This document shows positions 46,998 through 58,634 of a DNA stretch of 64,000 nt, one piece after another. The position numbers and the translations under genes are program-made. Below the pieces are notes generated by a model. That model was not told where the DNA came from. It did no database searches and saw only the letters and a program-made list of their open reading frames with translations. Source of the stretch: Archegozetes longisetosus (lineage: Eukaryota; Arthropoda; Arachnida; Sarcoptiformes; Trhypochthoniidae); the NCBI GenBank assembly GCA_018873245.2, contig JAEMBT020000001.1:20362141-20426140 (forward strand), read 5' to 3'. The stretch's first letter is position 1. Each line of letters begins with the position of its first letter.

Positions 46998-49571
46998 TAT
47001 TTTACTCAATACAGCATCAAATGAACTTTTCAGATAAATTATTAAAAATGGTTATAGCAGCATATAAGCACAAGTTATGGTTTTCATTCTTGAAAAATTT
47101 CTATTTTATTACTTTTATGCTAAATTACATAATCTGTTGATTAACTGAATACGAGCGCTTTGGCTTGTTATTTATAATTTGTCATGCAAATAATACTCGT
47201 TCTATATACACCGACGCTTTGCTTATTTAAGTTTTGACATACAGTAACTTTATGCTATTGCTATATGCTGTCAATACAAAAGCTTCACAATCAGTCAGTT
47301 TTATTTCGATTTTTCTTTATATGAATTAATTTCTGATTTTATATTAGTTTTAAATCATAAGGAGTCAGTCACTCATAGTGAGTGGATCAGAATCTAGATC
47401 TCGTCATTAGATTTTGAAGATAATTTTGTGGAACAAACTCCGATTTCACGAATCTTTTCGCTTCAGAAGAACTTGAAAATTAAATAAACCAAAAAATCTA
47501 AGTTTCTTCGACTTTTTTTTCGAAATGATCTTGCCTTTTTTCTAAGAATAAACTCTGAGAACTTTCTCTGTTGCATAGAATTTTGATAAAACATTATTCT
47601 AATATTTGGCTAGCTAAACTTTAATTGGCTTTTCACCTGCGCTTCAGTTCATAGAGTGAAGTAATTGATTTCTTGATGAATTGTCAGAAAAGCTAACAGA
47701 ATCAATTTTAGAGATTCTGTCAATACATAAACCTCTGCTAATTTGTTATCAGTACAATAGGAAAATTTGTTCAAATATATTTTTCATGAATGCCAAAACG
47801 ATCTCAAGCTTCAGAAGAGTTAAAAGAGATCTTTTTAGAATTTATTAAATAATTTAATGATATATTTTATAAAAATGATATTTGCAAGTTGAAAGATGGA
47901 AATTTTGTTTCTAGTTACTAGGTCTATGTATCGAACGGACATTTTGAAGATATTTCTAATTTTTCAAAAGATACCGATAAGTACTTGTTTTACTCCTTCT
48001 GTTTAACTCTCTTATTCGATATTGAACTAAAGCCAATTTCTACGAATTCAAGTGAACAAAGAGAAACAATAATTTATTTGTATAAAGAAGTCTTATATGA
48101 CAAAGTGGCATTATAATAGAAAAGTTTTGTGAATTGATTAGTAGTTTCGATATTCACGCTAACTCGTGTCTTTGTTACAAGTTTATTTGCCGAGTGAGAG
48201 GAAAAATAAATAGATCAACTTATCTACTTAATTGTATGCCATATCTAATATATTTTTGTTTCGAATACTCTTAGAGTATAAGCTAGCAGAGAATACACTA
48301 CTTGACTGCTTCATCAAATTTGTTATCTCTCAAACCTTTACATTACATAATAGTTTACTTGTCATAGAATCTAAAGTTAGGCCACTCATTTCAATGGCCA
48401 TCAATCACACTGAAGAGATCTTTGTACTATAGTTTGATGACCACAAATATAGTGCATAAAAATATTGTTGCTAACCCATACACGCAAAAAACAGTAATAG
48501 GTAGAAAAGTAGTTTCACATTTGGAATAGCTGTCAAAGAACACATAATGTGACAAGACTCTATGAATTGATGTCCTTGTATTATTTTTGCTTGATTTAAT
48601 CGCAACTTATAGTCAATACAAATAGAATGATCCTACGAGACAAAGCACACGAGACAAGCTAATTTTGATCAAACATTTGGATTCTTCGTTAAAAATAACA
48701 TTATATTTGACGGTTTAGCTACATGAATCGGATTCATAGTTTATTTTGTTCAAATGATTGAAATTTTGAGTTATTTTGTAGTGTGTTGTTCGCTAGATTA
48801 CTAGCGTGTCAGCCAAGCTATTCATAACAAACACATTTTAAAGCTTTAATTAATTTAATCGTTTAAATTGATCAGAAATACTATTAATTAATAACTTCTA
48901 ATTTTACTCAAATAACCTAAAAAGTGTTCAATAACGATTTGACATACTCTTTGATTTTATTAAAAATGATATAGCACATTTAATATGACCATTAGAAACA
49001 TTTAAAATGAATTTAAACGGAGGCTTAACTGAATAACATTGCGTTAAGTCAACGCTTTCTCTTTGTAGTTACACCGTTTTGAGACGCGTGTGCTCTAACC
49101 ATAGACTACATTGGCAGCTATCAAAATGAGTACTGATTTACAAATTAATTATCTTTTCATTTCATAATCGTATCATATCCGAGACTTCAGGATATAGTTA
49201 TTTAAAGCTCGAACTATGCTTTAAAACAACAATCTAAAAATGCTATAACTGATTAAAGATTAAAAGTGGAGCGAATAACTCGTACGAAAGAAAAGTAAAT
49301 TTCACTTAAAGTGACTTATTAAATGGAGTTTTAAGTGTGAATAACTGGCCAACGAGTCCAATTAAGTCTATCGAATTTTCTAGTGAAATGCATATTTTGA
49401 TGTAGGTTCTAAATATGAAAACTGTTTTGCTCTATGACGGGTTTTCTGTGGATACGGTGACAATAGTTTTGTCACGTCTTTTATATTATAAGACATCAAA
49501 TATTAGTATAATTAACTAAATGAATTCAATATGAATATTCAAATTTTAATATTTTGCAGAAGTTAAATGGA
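46998..49571. other. Intronic sequence, no feature supported
   Basis: No TE end, RNA gene or exon recognised in this part of intron 1. Confidence 0.4.
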
Positions 49572-49655
49572 ATTGAATGGACAGTTGCATTAACGTGTTA
49601 AGCGACTGCTTCTATAGCATGTGACTTAATATGTTAATGCAGCCGTCCATTCAAT
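49572..49655. repeat. Stem-loop just before GPCR exon 2
   Basis: ATTGAATGGACAGTTGCATT with AACGTGTTAAG pairs with CTTAATATGTTAATGCAG and CCGTCCATTCAAT, a stem of about 30 bp with few mismatches and a loop of about 20 bases. It ends 47 bases before the 3' splice site, which is where a branch point should be. Confidence 0.6.
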
Positions 49656-49702
49656 TGTGGAAAGAAAAGTCAATTAATCAAGTTGCTAATTACTTCAAAC
49701 AG

Positions 49703-50051
49703 ATATTTCGCAACATTGCACTCATTCAATTGTGCCAATTATTGGTTTAAACATCACACAAACGTAATACTGATTGTTGGATGGATTTTAGGCACTCTAT
49801 TGGGAAGTATACAATTATTCCATTCAAAAACAGTCCCGTTTATTTATCGTAATAATACATATGTTGACTGTCGTGAAGAATGGGATGAATTCGAAGGAAA
49901 GATATATACTTGTGTCACATTTTTGGTCACATTTGTGTTGCCTCTAATGATACTCGCATACACTTATGGAGCGATTGGGTTAAAATTATTTCATTACAAA
50001 CCACCCAATAACTCACAACCACTTAATTTTCAAAATAATAATAAAACAAAA
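49703..50051 (+). CDS. Kinin-receptor-like GPCR, exon 2 (TM4-TM5)
   Basis: Starts with the last base of Arg135 and continues Tyr136-Phe-Ala, completing E-R-Y. TM4 is about residues 154-175 with Trp162. Extracellular loop 2 has a sequon at Asn186 and Cys191, the partner expected for Cys110. TM5 contains FLVTFVLPLMILAYTYG with the conserved Pro. Intracellular loop 3 is Asn-rich and ends Lys-Thr-Lys251 at GTAAGT, a consensus donor in phase 0. Unspliced, the frame reads on about 25 codons without sense. Confidence 0.82.
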
Positions 50052-52332
50052 GTAAGTTTATTTCTTAAGACTATTGTATCCCCGATTAGAAAGTACACAC
50101 AATCGAGCTTTTTTACTTTTACTTAAAACTTTCGCTCATTTCTAATTAAAAATATACTACTATTGAAGGAATTGACTTATTCATTAAATTTGCAACTAAA
50201 ATATGTATTCACATTTATGATGTAGCATAAAAAAATTAAAATTCTAGACAAAAACAAATCTAGAATCAAATTAAGGCTTTTTGCTTTTTCTATTAAAAAT
50301 AACTCAAAGCTATTCAATGACAGAAAGATTTGAAAATATACGTGAGCATTCATGCTGAAAGATTCAATTACTTTTCGAGTTTCTGTATTTGAAAATTTTG
50401 AGATGATTTATAAATATGACGCCTCAATATCAAAATCCGATGTAAGTTTATAAGAGCATTATTTGTGTCTGACATTAAGTATGTTGTGTCACACTTTTCA
50501 TCTGTTAACTCATTTCCCAGAAATTTTTGATTCTGTTGAAAAAAATTGTGAAGCAAAATCTGATTCTTTAGACTTGAATATTCAATCCTTAGGTTTGACA
50601 ATTGGTTTATTTTCAGATAGAAGCGTCGCTAAAAGCTTCCTCAAAATGATCGAAAGCACGAATAAATGCTCTACTTATGAGTCTTATTCCAATTTTTCTT
50701 ATCAAACAAAAAAGATATCTATAAAATTTTTATAAGGGTATTTTTCTACTAATCGCTTGCGGCCTCCTTCTTCAGGCTGAGGAAAGAAGCAAATCGTAAC
50801 TGGAGCGCATAAGGAACCATCTTCCTTCATCGAGATCTTATTGTTTTTTAGTTTGAAGGAGTTCTTAGAAGTAAATGGACAAAATTGAAGGAATAGTAAG
50901 GACTGAAGTCTTCCCTTCCTAGCGTAACAATCGCTAGTAAAGGAATTAAAACAATCTGTATTTTATGATAAGCTAACGAAAATTTAATAGCTATACAGGT
51001 GCTCGTGTATATGGAAAACGCCAGAGGTTAAGAGAACTCTAAGATAGCATTTCGAAAGTGCTCCCGAACCTTATTTTTGAAGTTGCAAAGCTTCAAAGTA
51101 TTAGTGGATACATACCCTAACGTATCAGTTCTTTTTCACTTACATGAATCAAAAGTAAAAGATTTTAAAGATTATTCGCCCATAATCTTATAAAACAAAC
51201 AAAAAACTTAGTGGAGAGATAACGTATCTCTAATTGATATTCAATGTTTAAGTACACTCAAATCCTGAAAGTTTTGAAGTACAGTTGAATTTAAATTTCG
51301 AGCAAAGTTTCAAAAAGTTTTAACTTATTTTAGTAATAAAAAATTCTTGAAAGTTCAATATACGAAACATTCATTCGCTGAGTTGCCTTAATTTTAACAA
51401 ACTTGAAGATGTTAATGTGGCAGACCAAACAATAAACTAATAAGTCATTTTTGAAAAAGATATACCTATCAAAGTGTATCTCATTCATAAGTTGTATCAA
51501 TTTTCTTTCGTCATTAAGATTTTTCAAGAATTTCAAAAATTAAATGAAGATTAAATATAAATGATATGCTTTCTATTTGATTGCATTTCTATTTCTCCTT
51601 TTATCTTTGTAAAGTTGTTTAAGAAAAGTATGAAATTATTTGATATTGTTTGAAAATAGTTCTGAATTGTAAAACAGGGATTTGTATTTGAATAAATAGT
51701 TTAATAGGGTAACAAAAACAGGGTCTCGGACAGTTCACTTTCGAAAGTGATTCGCAAACTTTATTGAATGTTCAATGCATTTTTATTTCTATTTGATGAG
51801 ATATTAACTGAAAGTTCTTTCAGAAGTTGCACTTTCGTCACAAAGAGCCTAAAATTGTCAAAGAATTTATGAATAATTAACTTGCCAATCAATGATTCGT
51901 GTTTTAAATGTACTTATCACAACTTTCATAAGTTAGGTTCTTCTTTGATAAAAATTCAGAACTCATATTGAATCTATAAGACTTTGAATAATGTCTCTTA
52001 GATTTATATTTAGAGAAAATCTTGCGAGACTAAAATTCGATGCTTTAAAGGTTCAATAACTAAATTTATGATTGCCTTATGACTATAGTTTTTATATAAA
52101 GCTTATACTATATATTGTCCGTTTTTTTAAAAAACTAAACTCAAATCTTTATAACAATTTTTCTTTATTATTACTCATAAATCAGAACTTACTAATGAGT
52201 AAGTTTAAAACATATAAAACAAAGTTTGATCACTCAGTCATTCATTTTGAATTATAAACACTTTTAATCATAAAAACGGTGTTCACAACAAAAGAAACAA
52301 TTTTTATTTTGGAAACTCATTTATTATGTTCT
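50052..52332 (+). other. GPCR intron 2, first part
   Basis: Intron 2 runs 50052-54635 (GTAAGT to TTTACAG). This part holds no supported gene. A 90-codon frame near 50463 has no start or motif. A somewhat GC-richer block lies at about 50755-50830 (CTTGCGGCCTCCTTCTTCAG). Confidence 0.45.
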
Positions 52333-52509
52333 CATCTCAAAAATAAAGTATACCGCTCGAACCCAAAAACATTAGAAGAGTTAAAGACAAATATAAGAAA
52401 TGAAACAGAAAAAATAAGTTCTGAAGTACTTAAAAAGGTTTCAGAAAATATGATTAAAAGAGTTGAACTTTGTTTAGAAAATAATGATCACTTTCTGCAT
52501 ATGTTGTGA
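52333..52509 (+). pseudogene. Mariner transposase C-terminal fragment in GPCR intron 2
   Basis: Reads HLKNKVYRSNPKTLEELKTN, then ISSEVLKKVSENMIKRVELC and a His-Phe near the end. This is the usual mariner ending ('HLK..VY.....NLEEL...I...I..E.L..V..N...R...C....G.H'), about 58 residues to the TGA. No WP.RSPDL motif or TIR is visible upstream, so it is an orphan tail. It is a different sequence from the copies at 46.3-47.0 kb. Confidence 0.75.
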
Positions 52510-52758
52510 TTAATTATAAATTTATTTTTACATATCTAAACTACTTTGTAGGATTACAGTTCTCAAATACTTTGTAAGATTATAGTTCATTATTAAGGGT
52601 TTATTTTCATACATTCGAATTTCAGTCAGTGATTAAGCTTTTTCACTCTTGACTCACATTTCTAAAAGCGATGGAGTATTAACTCCTAAATCTGAGTTTA
52701 GTTTTTAAAAAACGGACTGTATATATTTAGTGCTTTTAAATGCGAATCTTAATGCATT

Positions 52759-52762
<4 letters not shown>

Positions 52763-52789
<27 letters not shown>
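52763..52789 (+). repeat. (TC)n microsatellite, about 13 units
   Basis: A pure TC/CT run about 50 bases left of the TA-flanked MITE. Confidence 0.95.
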
Positions 52790-52840
52790 ATTTTATAAAC
52801 GGTTCCATATGAATTGAAAGCCTTTTTGGAAGAGGAGGTA

Positions 52841-53334
52841 CAGTTAAAGACTGAAATTTCCTAAGGGATGGAAAGCTAACTTTTTAGGGCTCATAAGTAA
52901 AGCACTCATATTTCAGAACTTCATAAATGATAGGCAAGATATACAAAGTTCGAAGTAAGATTTACTTTTAAAAGTTGTAATCAGTTCAATATTATTTTTG
53001 TTTTAAAGCATAATTTCTATAAAGTCCAATATTAAAATGATCGCAATGATTAAAATTAAATTTATTAGTAGGTATAAATCACACCTTAAGTTTCTTAGGC
53101 CGATATGCACAAGTCGTGGCTTAACTAAAACTGTTTTAAACATTCGTTGTGCAATCAGTTTTAAAACTCGTTTCAAGTTTTAAGTCGGTTTTAAGACTTA
53201 GAGCCGTATTAAATATAGCTGTGCATAACGAGCCTTAGAATTTCAAATTTTAGCTTTTATTTGACTTAATTGAGGCATAGCTGACTTTTTACTGATGATT
53301 AGCAAAACTCTTAGGAAATTTCAGTCTTTAACTG
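52841..53334. mobile_element. 494-bp Tc1-type MITE with TA duplication
   Basis: TA-CAGTTAAAGACTGAAATTTC at the left and the perfect inverse ending ACTG-TA at the right (about 25 bp). An inner pair, TTAGGCCGATATGCACAA against its imperfect inverse near 53220, makes a second stem. It is non-coding. CAGT ends beside TA identify Tc1/mariner mobilisation. Confidence 0.75.
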
Positions 53335-53336
53335 TA

Positions 53337-54635
53337 TACTTCGACTTCAGGCTTGAAATATAAAATTCTTTTGCAGCAATCATTAGACGTTCAAATAAAA
53401 ATAAATTTAATCCGATAGAGCGTAATGCAGTTTGGTTTAACAATGATCAAACTAACAAAATATAAATTATTTTTAAGAAAAATTTCAGAGAAGTATTGTT
53501 TCGATTTGATTCATGAATTAAATGATGGATAAATTAAAGCACGAGTTTTAAGTTTATATGTTATCAATTTTAATTATTACCTCTGATAAAATAATATTGA
53601 AATTACTCGAAATAGGAGTCCCTGTTTTAATTGTAAGCTTATTAACTTGGAATAGTTTATCGGTATTTTCTATGTTCGAAATCGATTAAAATATCTATTT
53701 TGAAATCCGAATCTATTTATCATTAGTTCAAAAATTAGAAGGTTTTAATGAAACTTTTGAAACTGCACTATTGATTGACTCAAAAATACAACTACTATAA
53801 ACACACTCCAAGCAATCTTTGGCTTTTAGTATTGCTACTTTACAATACAGAAAAGAAAATTGTTTAAAAATCAAATTCAACTTCATTTTTAGGTTTGATA
53901 ATGAAACATCTACAAAAATTTTAATTAATTATATTTGAATTTTAGTTTATTTAACTTGGCATTTTGAGAAGCAATAAAATTATCAGCATTTCTACTAATG
54001 CAAAATGCCTCGAATTTAAATTAAATTCTCAACTTTCAAAGCATTTATTTAATAAATAGAGTCTTATTATACTTCGGTCATGAAAACTTGTATTCATCAT
54101 AAACATAGCCTTTTTAATGCCTTATCTTTGTTGAAATGCGTTGAAATTGTAGCCAATTGCATATCTTTTGATGTTATCTAAAATATTGCGCAACAGTCTT
54201 AAGAAATTTTGAACAAAATAATGTACGACAAGAATTTTTCATATTATATTAATACTGATTTTTATCATGTATAGTAAATTTATTTCTTAAGTAAAAGCGT
54301 CAGTTTCAAACAATAACAGAAACAAATGCTCACAGTTTGGAAATTTTGTCCAAATATTTTTTGAAGCTTCTGAGAAATAACAAATATTATCTTTCGATTT
54401 TATGGTATTCGTAGTCAACTAATAATTAAATTTTGTGAATGAACATTAAATAATATCTATTTATTATAGTTGCATTAATAAGTTATTATATATTGAGAAT
54501 AACATTATGTGTACTTTCTGTGTATTTTCTACTGTTTGACCCAAAGTAGAAAGAATAGCAAATTTATTATAGACCATATAACTTTATCGTGTTAATAAAA
54601 TAAAAAAATCAAATTTGTTTCCAATTTATTTACAG
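53337..54635 (+). other. GPCR intron 2, last part
   Basis: AT-rich, no feature seen. It ends at TTCCAATTTATTTACAG, a good polypyrimidine acceptor at 54635. Confidence 0.55.
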
Positions 54636-54813
54636 GTCATAAAAATGTTATTCGCTGTCTGGATACTATTTACATTGTGTTGGCTTCCGATACATATATT
54701 CATACTATTTTTAACATTTCGTCCATCAATATTAGCAAATCCAACGCCTTTTCATTATTACCTGTTTGTTGGTTCTTACTTTGGGTGTCATTGGATAGCA
54801 ATGGCTAATTCAT
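54636..54813 (+). CDS. Kinin-receptor-like GPCR, exon 3 (TM6 to TM7 start)
   Basis: Opens VIKMLFAVWILFTLCWLPIH, the TM6 block with Cys266-Trp267-Leu-Pro269. The V-I-K-M start after Lys-Thr-Lys is the same wording as in kinin receptors. Extracellular loop 3 follows, then TM7 up to His-Trp-Ile-Ala-Met-Ala-Asn-Ser. The exon ends one base into Cys311 at a GTACTA donor, a non-consensus but usable site. Reading through gives a stop soon after. Confidence 0.8.
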
Positions 54814-54896
54814 GTACTAATTTTTCTTTTAGTTTTTAATTTAACATTTCTGTTAATTTTTATTAATGCAAGAATATTGTTTTGATTTTGAATTAG

Positions 54897-54940
54897 GCAT
54901 CAACCCTTTCATCTACTGCTTTATGAGCAATAACTTTCGA
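54897..54940 (+). CDS. Kinin-receptor-like GPCR, 44-bp exon 4 (NPxxY)
   Basis: A micro-exon of 44 bases after AATTAG. With the T at 54813 it gives Cys311, then INPFIYCFMSNNFR (312-325): the N-P-x-x-Y motif and the start of helix 8. It ends in phase 0 at GTGAGT. The intron before it is 83 bases (54814-54896). The ORF is too short for a routine ORF scan, but the fit on both sides and the motif make it secure. The C-terminal tail must come from at least one further exon that I did not find before 64000. Confidence 0.82.
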
Positions 54941-55604
54941 GTGAGTTTTCCATTTTACAACCTAGTATTAAATTAAATCACTTTATTCAATCAATTATTT
55001 GAGCCAACAACTACGCATTTGCAACAAATCATATGATAACTAATTGAGCCATCAAATATACTAATTTATCTGAATTTTTTTATTTTTACCATTTTTATTT
55101 ATCCTTTTTGTTAGATAATATACAAAAGAAGTGTCGACACATTCCTAAACTATACTTTTCTGAAGTAGGGCACACACTTTTCCTATTGATTCTAATCTTG
55201 TTATAAGCTATTACTTAAGTTAGAATGGCACATAACAATAAAATCAACTTTTGTTTCGACAGTAATTTCAGTTTAAGTATCCATCTTATTATCGAAATAT
55301 ACTGAAGCTGCCGCATAATGGCAAAGCTTTATTTTGTACACCCGATCGAAACAAGACATAAGCGTAGCAGCTCGAACAAATGCATGTCTAAGCACGTATC
55401 TAAGGGACTATTTATATGTCCATTTGAACCTTTGACTGCAAGAGAAGCTTCTTCTTTATCAGAAAGTATCAAAAGAGCTTTTCAATAATGATAAAACTTA
55501 AACCAAGTACTTGATATTCAATGTTGAGTTTTAGTCTCATTGACTAATTGATTATTTTTTTTGAATCTGAGATTGAAACACCAAAATGTATACATTAAAA
55601 CATA
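54941..55604 (+). other. Start of GPCR intron 4
   Basis: From the GTGAGT donor onward no further GPCR exon (helix-8 tail) was recognised; the intron may contain the 55.6 and 58.1 kb elements and leave the window. Confidence 0.45.
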
Positions 55605-55884
55605 TACAGTCAGTCGAAAAAAGTTATGCATAGATCCCGGATTAATCTCTGATGCGTTTGGATAAGATAAGAGGGACGAGACAGAAATTGAAACTAATTT
55701 TATAAGGTCAAATTATAACATTGCTCAGTAATTAAAAAACATAATATGAGTAATAATCTTGTTCGTAGCTGAAGTCAGTTTATTTTATATTCACAAGTTA
55801 TAGAATGAAAGTTACTGATAAGATATATCAAACTATTTCAATCAAAATAGTTCAACAGTCAACTGTGATTCAATTTAAATAATT

Positions 55885-55953
55885 TTAATGATGAGTTGGA
55901 CTGTCCTCTCGAGCTATCACTTCTTGTAACCGATGTGGCATTGACTCAACTAA
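55885..55953 (-). pseudogene. Tc1-like transposase C-terminus, left arm
   Basis: The minus strand encodes LVESMPHRLQEVIAREDSPT, His-His, stop. 'L(V/I)ESMPRRLQ.VI...G.PT.Y' is the standard ending of Tc1-family transposases. The upstream catalytic domain is absent. Confidence 0.75.
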
Positions 55954-56659
55954 CTTAATACAAAGATGAGTCAAATTTTATTTTATCAAAGTTCTAAACT
56001 AATCTTTTAAGTATTCGTTTATCGATAAATATCACTAAACATAATACAGATCTGAATGAGTTATTGAGCCCTTAGGTTTATGAACTCTTCTGCATCTTTT
56101 TAGTGATGACAAATACATAACTTTTATCTGTCGACGGTACGACTCATAGTTCCGGATTTAGGCATATTTGAAAGAAACAAGCTGTATTGAACTATTTGTT
56201 TAAACTGAAAGTTTTGAGCCTTCAACCATTTGTTGAAAATTTCTTCAAACTGCATATATAACTAAAAACTACAATCATTCGATAAATAATCTGCCAAAGG
56301 ATTTTAATTTAATGAGTTCTTCGTTGCATTGAGTACGATATAAACCTCTTTCCAATTCGAGCCAAATCATGACTTTGATATGCTTTGCATTGAATTCCAT
56401 CAGAGATCACTCACTGAACACAATTTGTTATATTTGACAACTTCATAACTTGAACTCATTCTATATTAAAATCCTTTGGCAGATTATCTTTCGAATGACT
56501 GTAGATTTTGGTTACATATCGTCGCCTTGGAGCTATACTGCCGTGTCTAATATTATTTCAATCAAAAATACGACAGTATAGTTCCAAAGCGATGATATGC
56601 GATTTGAAAAAAATTTCAAACAAATGGTTGGAGGCTCAAACTTTCAGTTCAAACTTATA

Positions 56660-57038
56660 CCAGGTCGTTCAGAAAGTTTTAAAGTGCAAGCGTCTTATCA
56701 AAGAAAAATTGATCTCGAGTCGGTCATTGAATTAGTTATTATTTCAAACCTAAAACCTATTATTTTCATCAAAGTCGAATTAATAGGTTTTATTTTGTGA
56801 CAATTTAAACCCTACGACTCAACAATTTTCCGAACGTACTCTCGACTGAGACCCATTAAAATATTTGGAAAGTTATGTTGAGTCGAAGTTTAAATTGTTA
56901 AAAAATAAAAACTATTGATTCGACTTTGATGAAAATAATAGGTTTTAGGTTTGAAATAATAACTAATTCAATGACCGACTCGAGATCAATTTTTCTTTGA
57001 TAAAACGCTTGCACTTTAAAACTTTCTGAACGACCTGG
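56660..57038. mobile_element. Nested 379-bp mariner-type MITE
   Basis: TA-CCAGGTCGTTCAGAAAGTTT and a perfect-looking inverse of at least 120 bp at the right, again with TA on each side. CAGGTCGTTCAGAAAGT resembles mariner termini. The arms pair almost to the centre near 56850. It sits inside the 55.6-57.8 kb element and is therefore younger. Confidence 0.78.
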
Positions 57039-57482
57039 TATATGTTTTGATTTCAGCAAATTATTCAACCCTTAACTAATGGCAAAATAAAGACAAGTCT
57101 CTCGACCAAAAGTTTTGTTAGTATAAACACAGAAGTAATTTAACATCAATGATTTACATATTATACGAGTGCATTCTCTAATTCATATCAAACTGTACTG
57201 AAGTCAAGCTAAAATTTTGATAAAGATGTAAAAAGTTGGATTAATTCTAAAATCTTAATAATTGAGATTCTTTTTAATTTAAAAGTAATCTTCAGTACCA
57301 TTGACAGATAAAAGTTATGTATTTGTCATCACTGAAAAGATGCAGAAGAGTTGATGAACCTAAGGGCTCAACAACTCATTCATATCTGTATTACGTTTAG
57401 TGATATTAATCAGTAAATGAATACTTAAAAAATTAGTTTGGAACTTCGATAAAATAGACTTTGACTCATCCTTTGTATTAAG

Positions 57483-57551
57483 TTAGTTGAGTCAATGCCA
57501 CATCGGTTACAAGAAGTGATAGCTCGAGAGGACAGTCCAACTCATCATTAA
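57483..57551 (+). pseudogene. Tc1-like transposase C-terminus, right arm
   Basis: Identical 22-residue ending and stop as in the left arm, on the opposite strand. Both copies lying outward in long arms shows that the element arose by inverted duplication of one transposon end with part of its gene. Confidence 0.75.
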
Positions 57552-58117
57552 AATTATTTAAATTGAATCACAGTTGAACTATTTTGATTGAAATAGTTTG
57601 ATATATCTTATCAGTAACTTTCATTCTATGACTTATCGTTTTTCTTATGAATATCAAATAAACTGACTTCAGCTATGAATAACATTATTACTCATATTGT
57701 GTTTTTTAATTACTGAGTAATGCTATAATTTGACGTTATAAACTTATAGTTTCAATTTCTGTCTCATTCCTCTTATCCAAACGCACCAGAGATTAATCCA
57801 GGATTTATGCATAACTTTTGTCAACCGACTGTACTTCTTATACTCATAATTTTAATCTTAAGGCTCAAATTCAAAAGATACTGAATTAGTAAATTTAAGT
57901 GGCTAAAGTGTTTAAATATTAATACAATATATAAATACTAATGCTTTAATGAGCCCTTGAGAAAGAGTTTTTGAGATAGAGAAGAGTGTTTTGATTCATC
58001 TCAGTGGTAGTTGACCCTTATTGTGCTATATTTTTATAGAATTCTTTATGAAAAATGCTTCTTTTTAAAATCACTTAAAAACGTACAGAAGTCAATACGC
58101 GATGAAAATGTCAATTT

Positions 58118-58626
58118 GGTAACGTTTCGGAATAGGAGGCAGTCAGAGAAAATTCATTGTTTGCTACTTTTACCCTGAAACCGGTTTCGCAATCTGCATC
58201 AACTTTTAAGTTTAATATAAGCATCGTAATTTTCTTTCAATACTTTTACTTTTATTTCTCAATTTTTCTCTTAATTATATACAGTTAAGTTAGTATATAT
58301 AGATAAAAATTTTAATTTTCAAATAAAAACATTGATTTTAATGTTAGAAATTAAACTATAAATTTGCTTTATTATTTGTTAACCTTTGTTTCATAAAGCA
58401 TGTTAAAAACTTTGAATCTTTTTCATCTGCCTCTATAAAACTGTTCAAATTTACCCTGGCTTAATAACTGTACTTATTTTTATATAATTCACTTGCATTT
58501 CTTTTATTATTTGTACAAGTTTTCAAACTTATTTGTAACAAAAGTCCTACAGTAGGCTTGGAAAAACCCTGTTATGAGATTTTTCAGTTAGGGTATTACT
58601 ATTGCCTCCTATTCCGAAAGCCTACC
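58118..58626. mobile_element. 509-bp DNA element, GGTA ends, 8-bp duplication
   Basis: GGTAACGTTTCGGAATAGGA and the inverse of GGTAGGCTTTCGGAATAGGA form 24-bp TIRs with about three mismatches. GTCAATTT flanks both ends (58110-58117 and 58627-58634). Inside, TTTTTCAGTTAGGGTA and TTTTACCCTGAAA-like sequences form a second opposed pair. It is non-coding. Its GGTA start and 8-bp duplication are shared with the 38933 element. Confidence 0.7.
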
Positions 58627-58634
58627 GTCAATTT

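Larger units (their letters stand above)
32264..49702 (+). other. GPCR intron 1, 17.4 kb
   Basis: Starts GTAAAC and ends CTTCAAACAG. It splits the Arg codon of the E/DRY motif (phase 2). It houses fold-back elements at 33.0, 33.7, 38.9, 42.9 and 46.3 kb and a hairpin just before the acceptor. The remaining spans (34.2-38.9, 39.4-42.9, 43.9-46.3 and 47.0-49.6 kb) show only short frames with no support. Confidence 0.75.
55607..57831. mobile_element. 2.2-kb nested Tc1-type fold-back
   Basis: TA-CAGTCAGTCG...AAAAGTTATGCATAGATCC opens it and the inverse of CAGTCGGTTGACAAAAGTTA closes it before TA. The terminal inverted arms are about 540 bp (55607-56145 and 57300-57831), far longer than ordinary Tc1 TIRs. 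Each arm includes the last codons of a Tc1-like transposase and its stop, facing outward. Inside lies a second, weaker inverted pair (for example ATAATCTGCCAAAGGATTTT near 56286 and its inverse near 56470), and a complete third element at 56660-57038. Confidence 0.78.
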
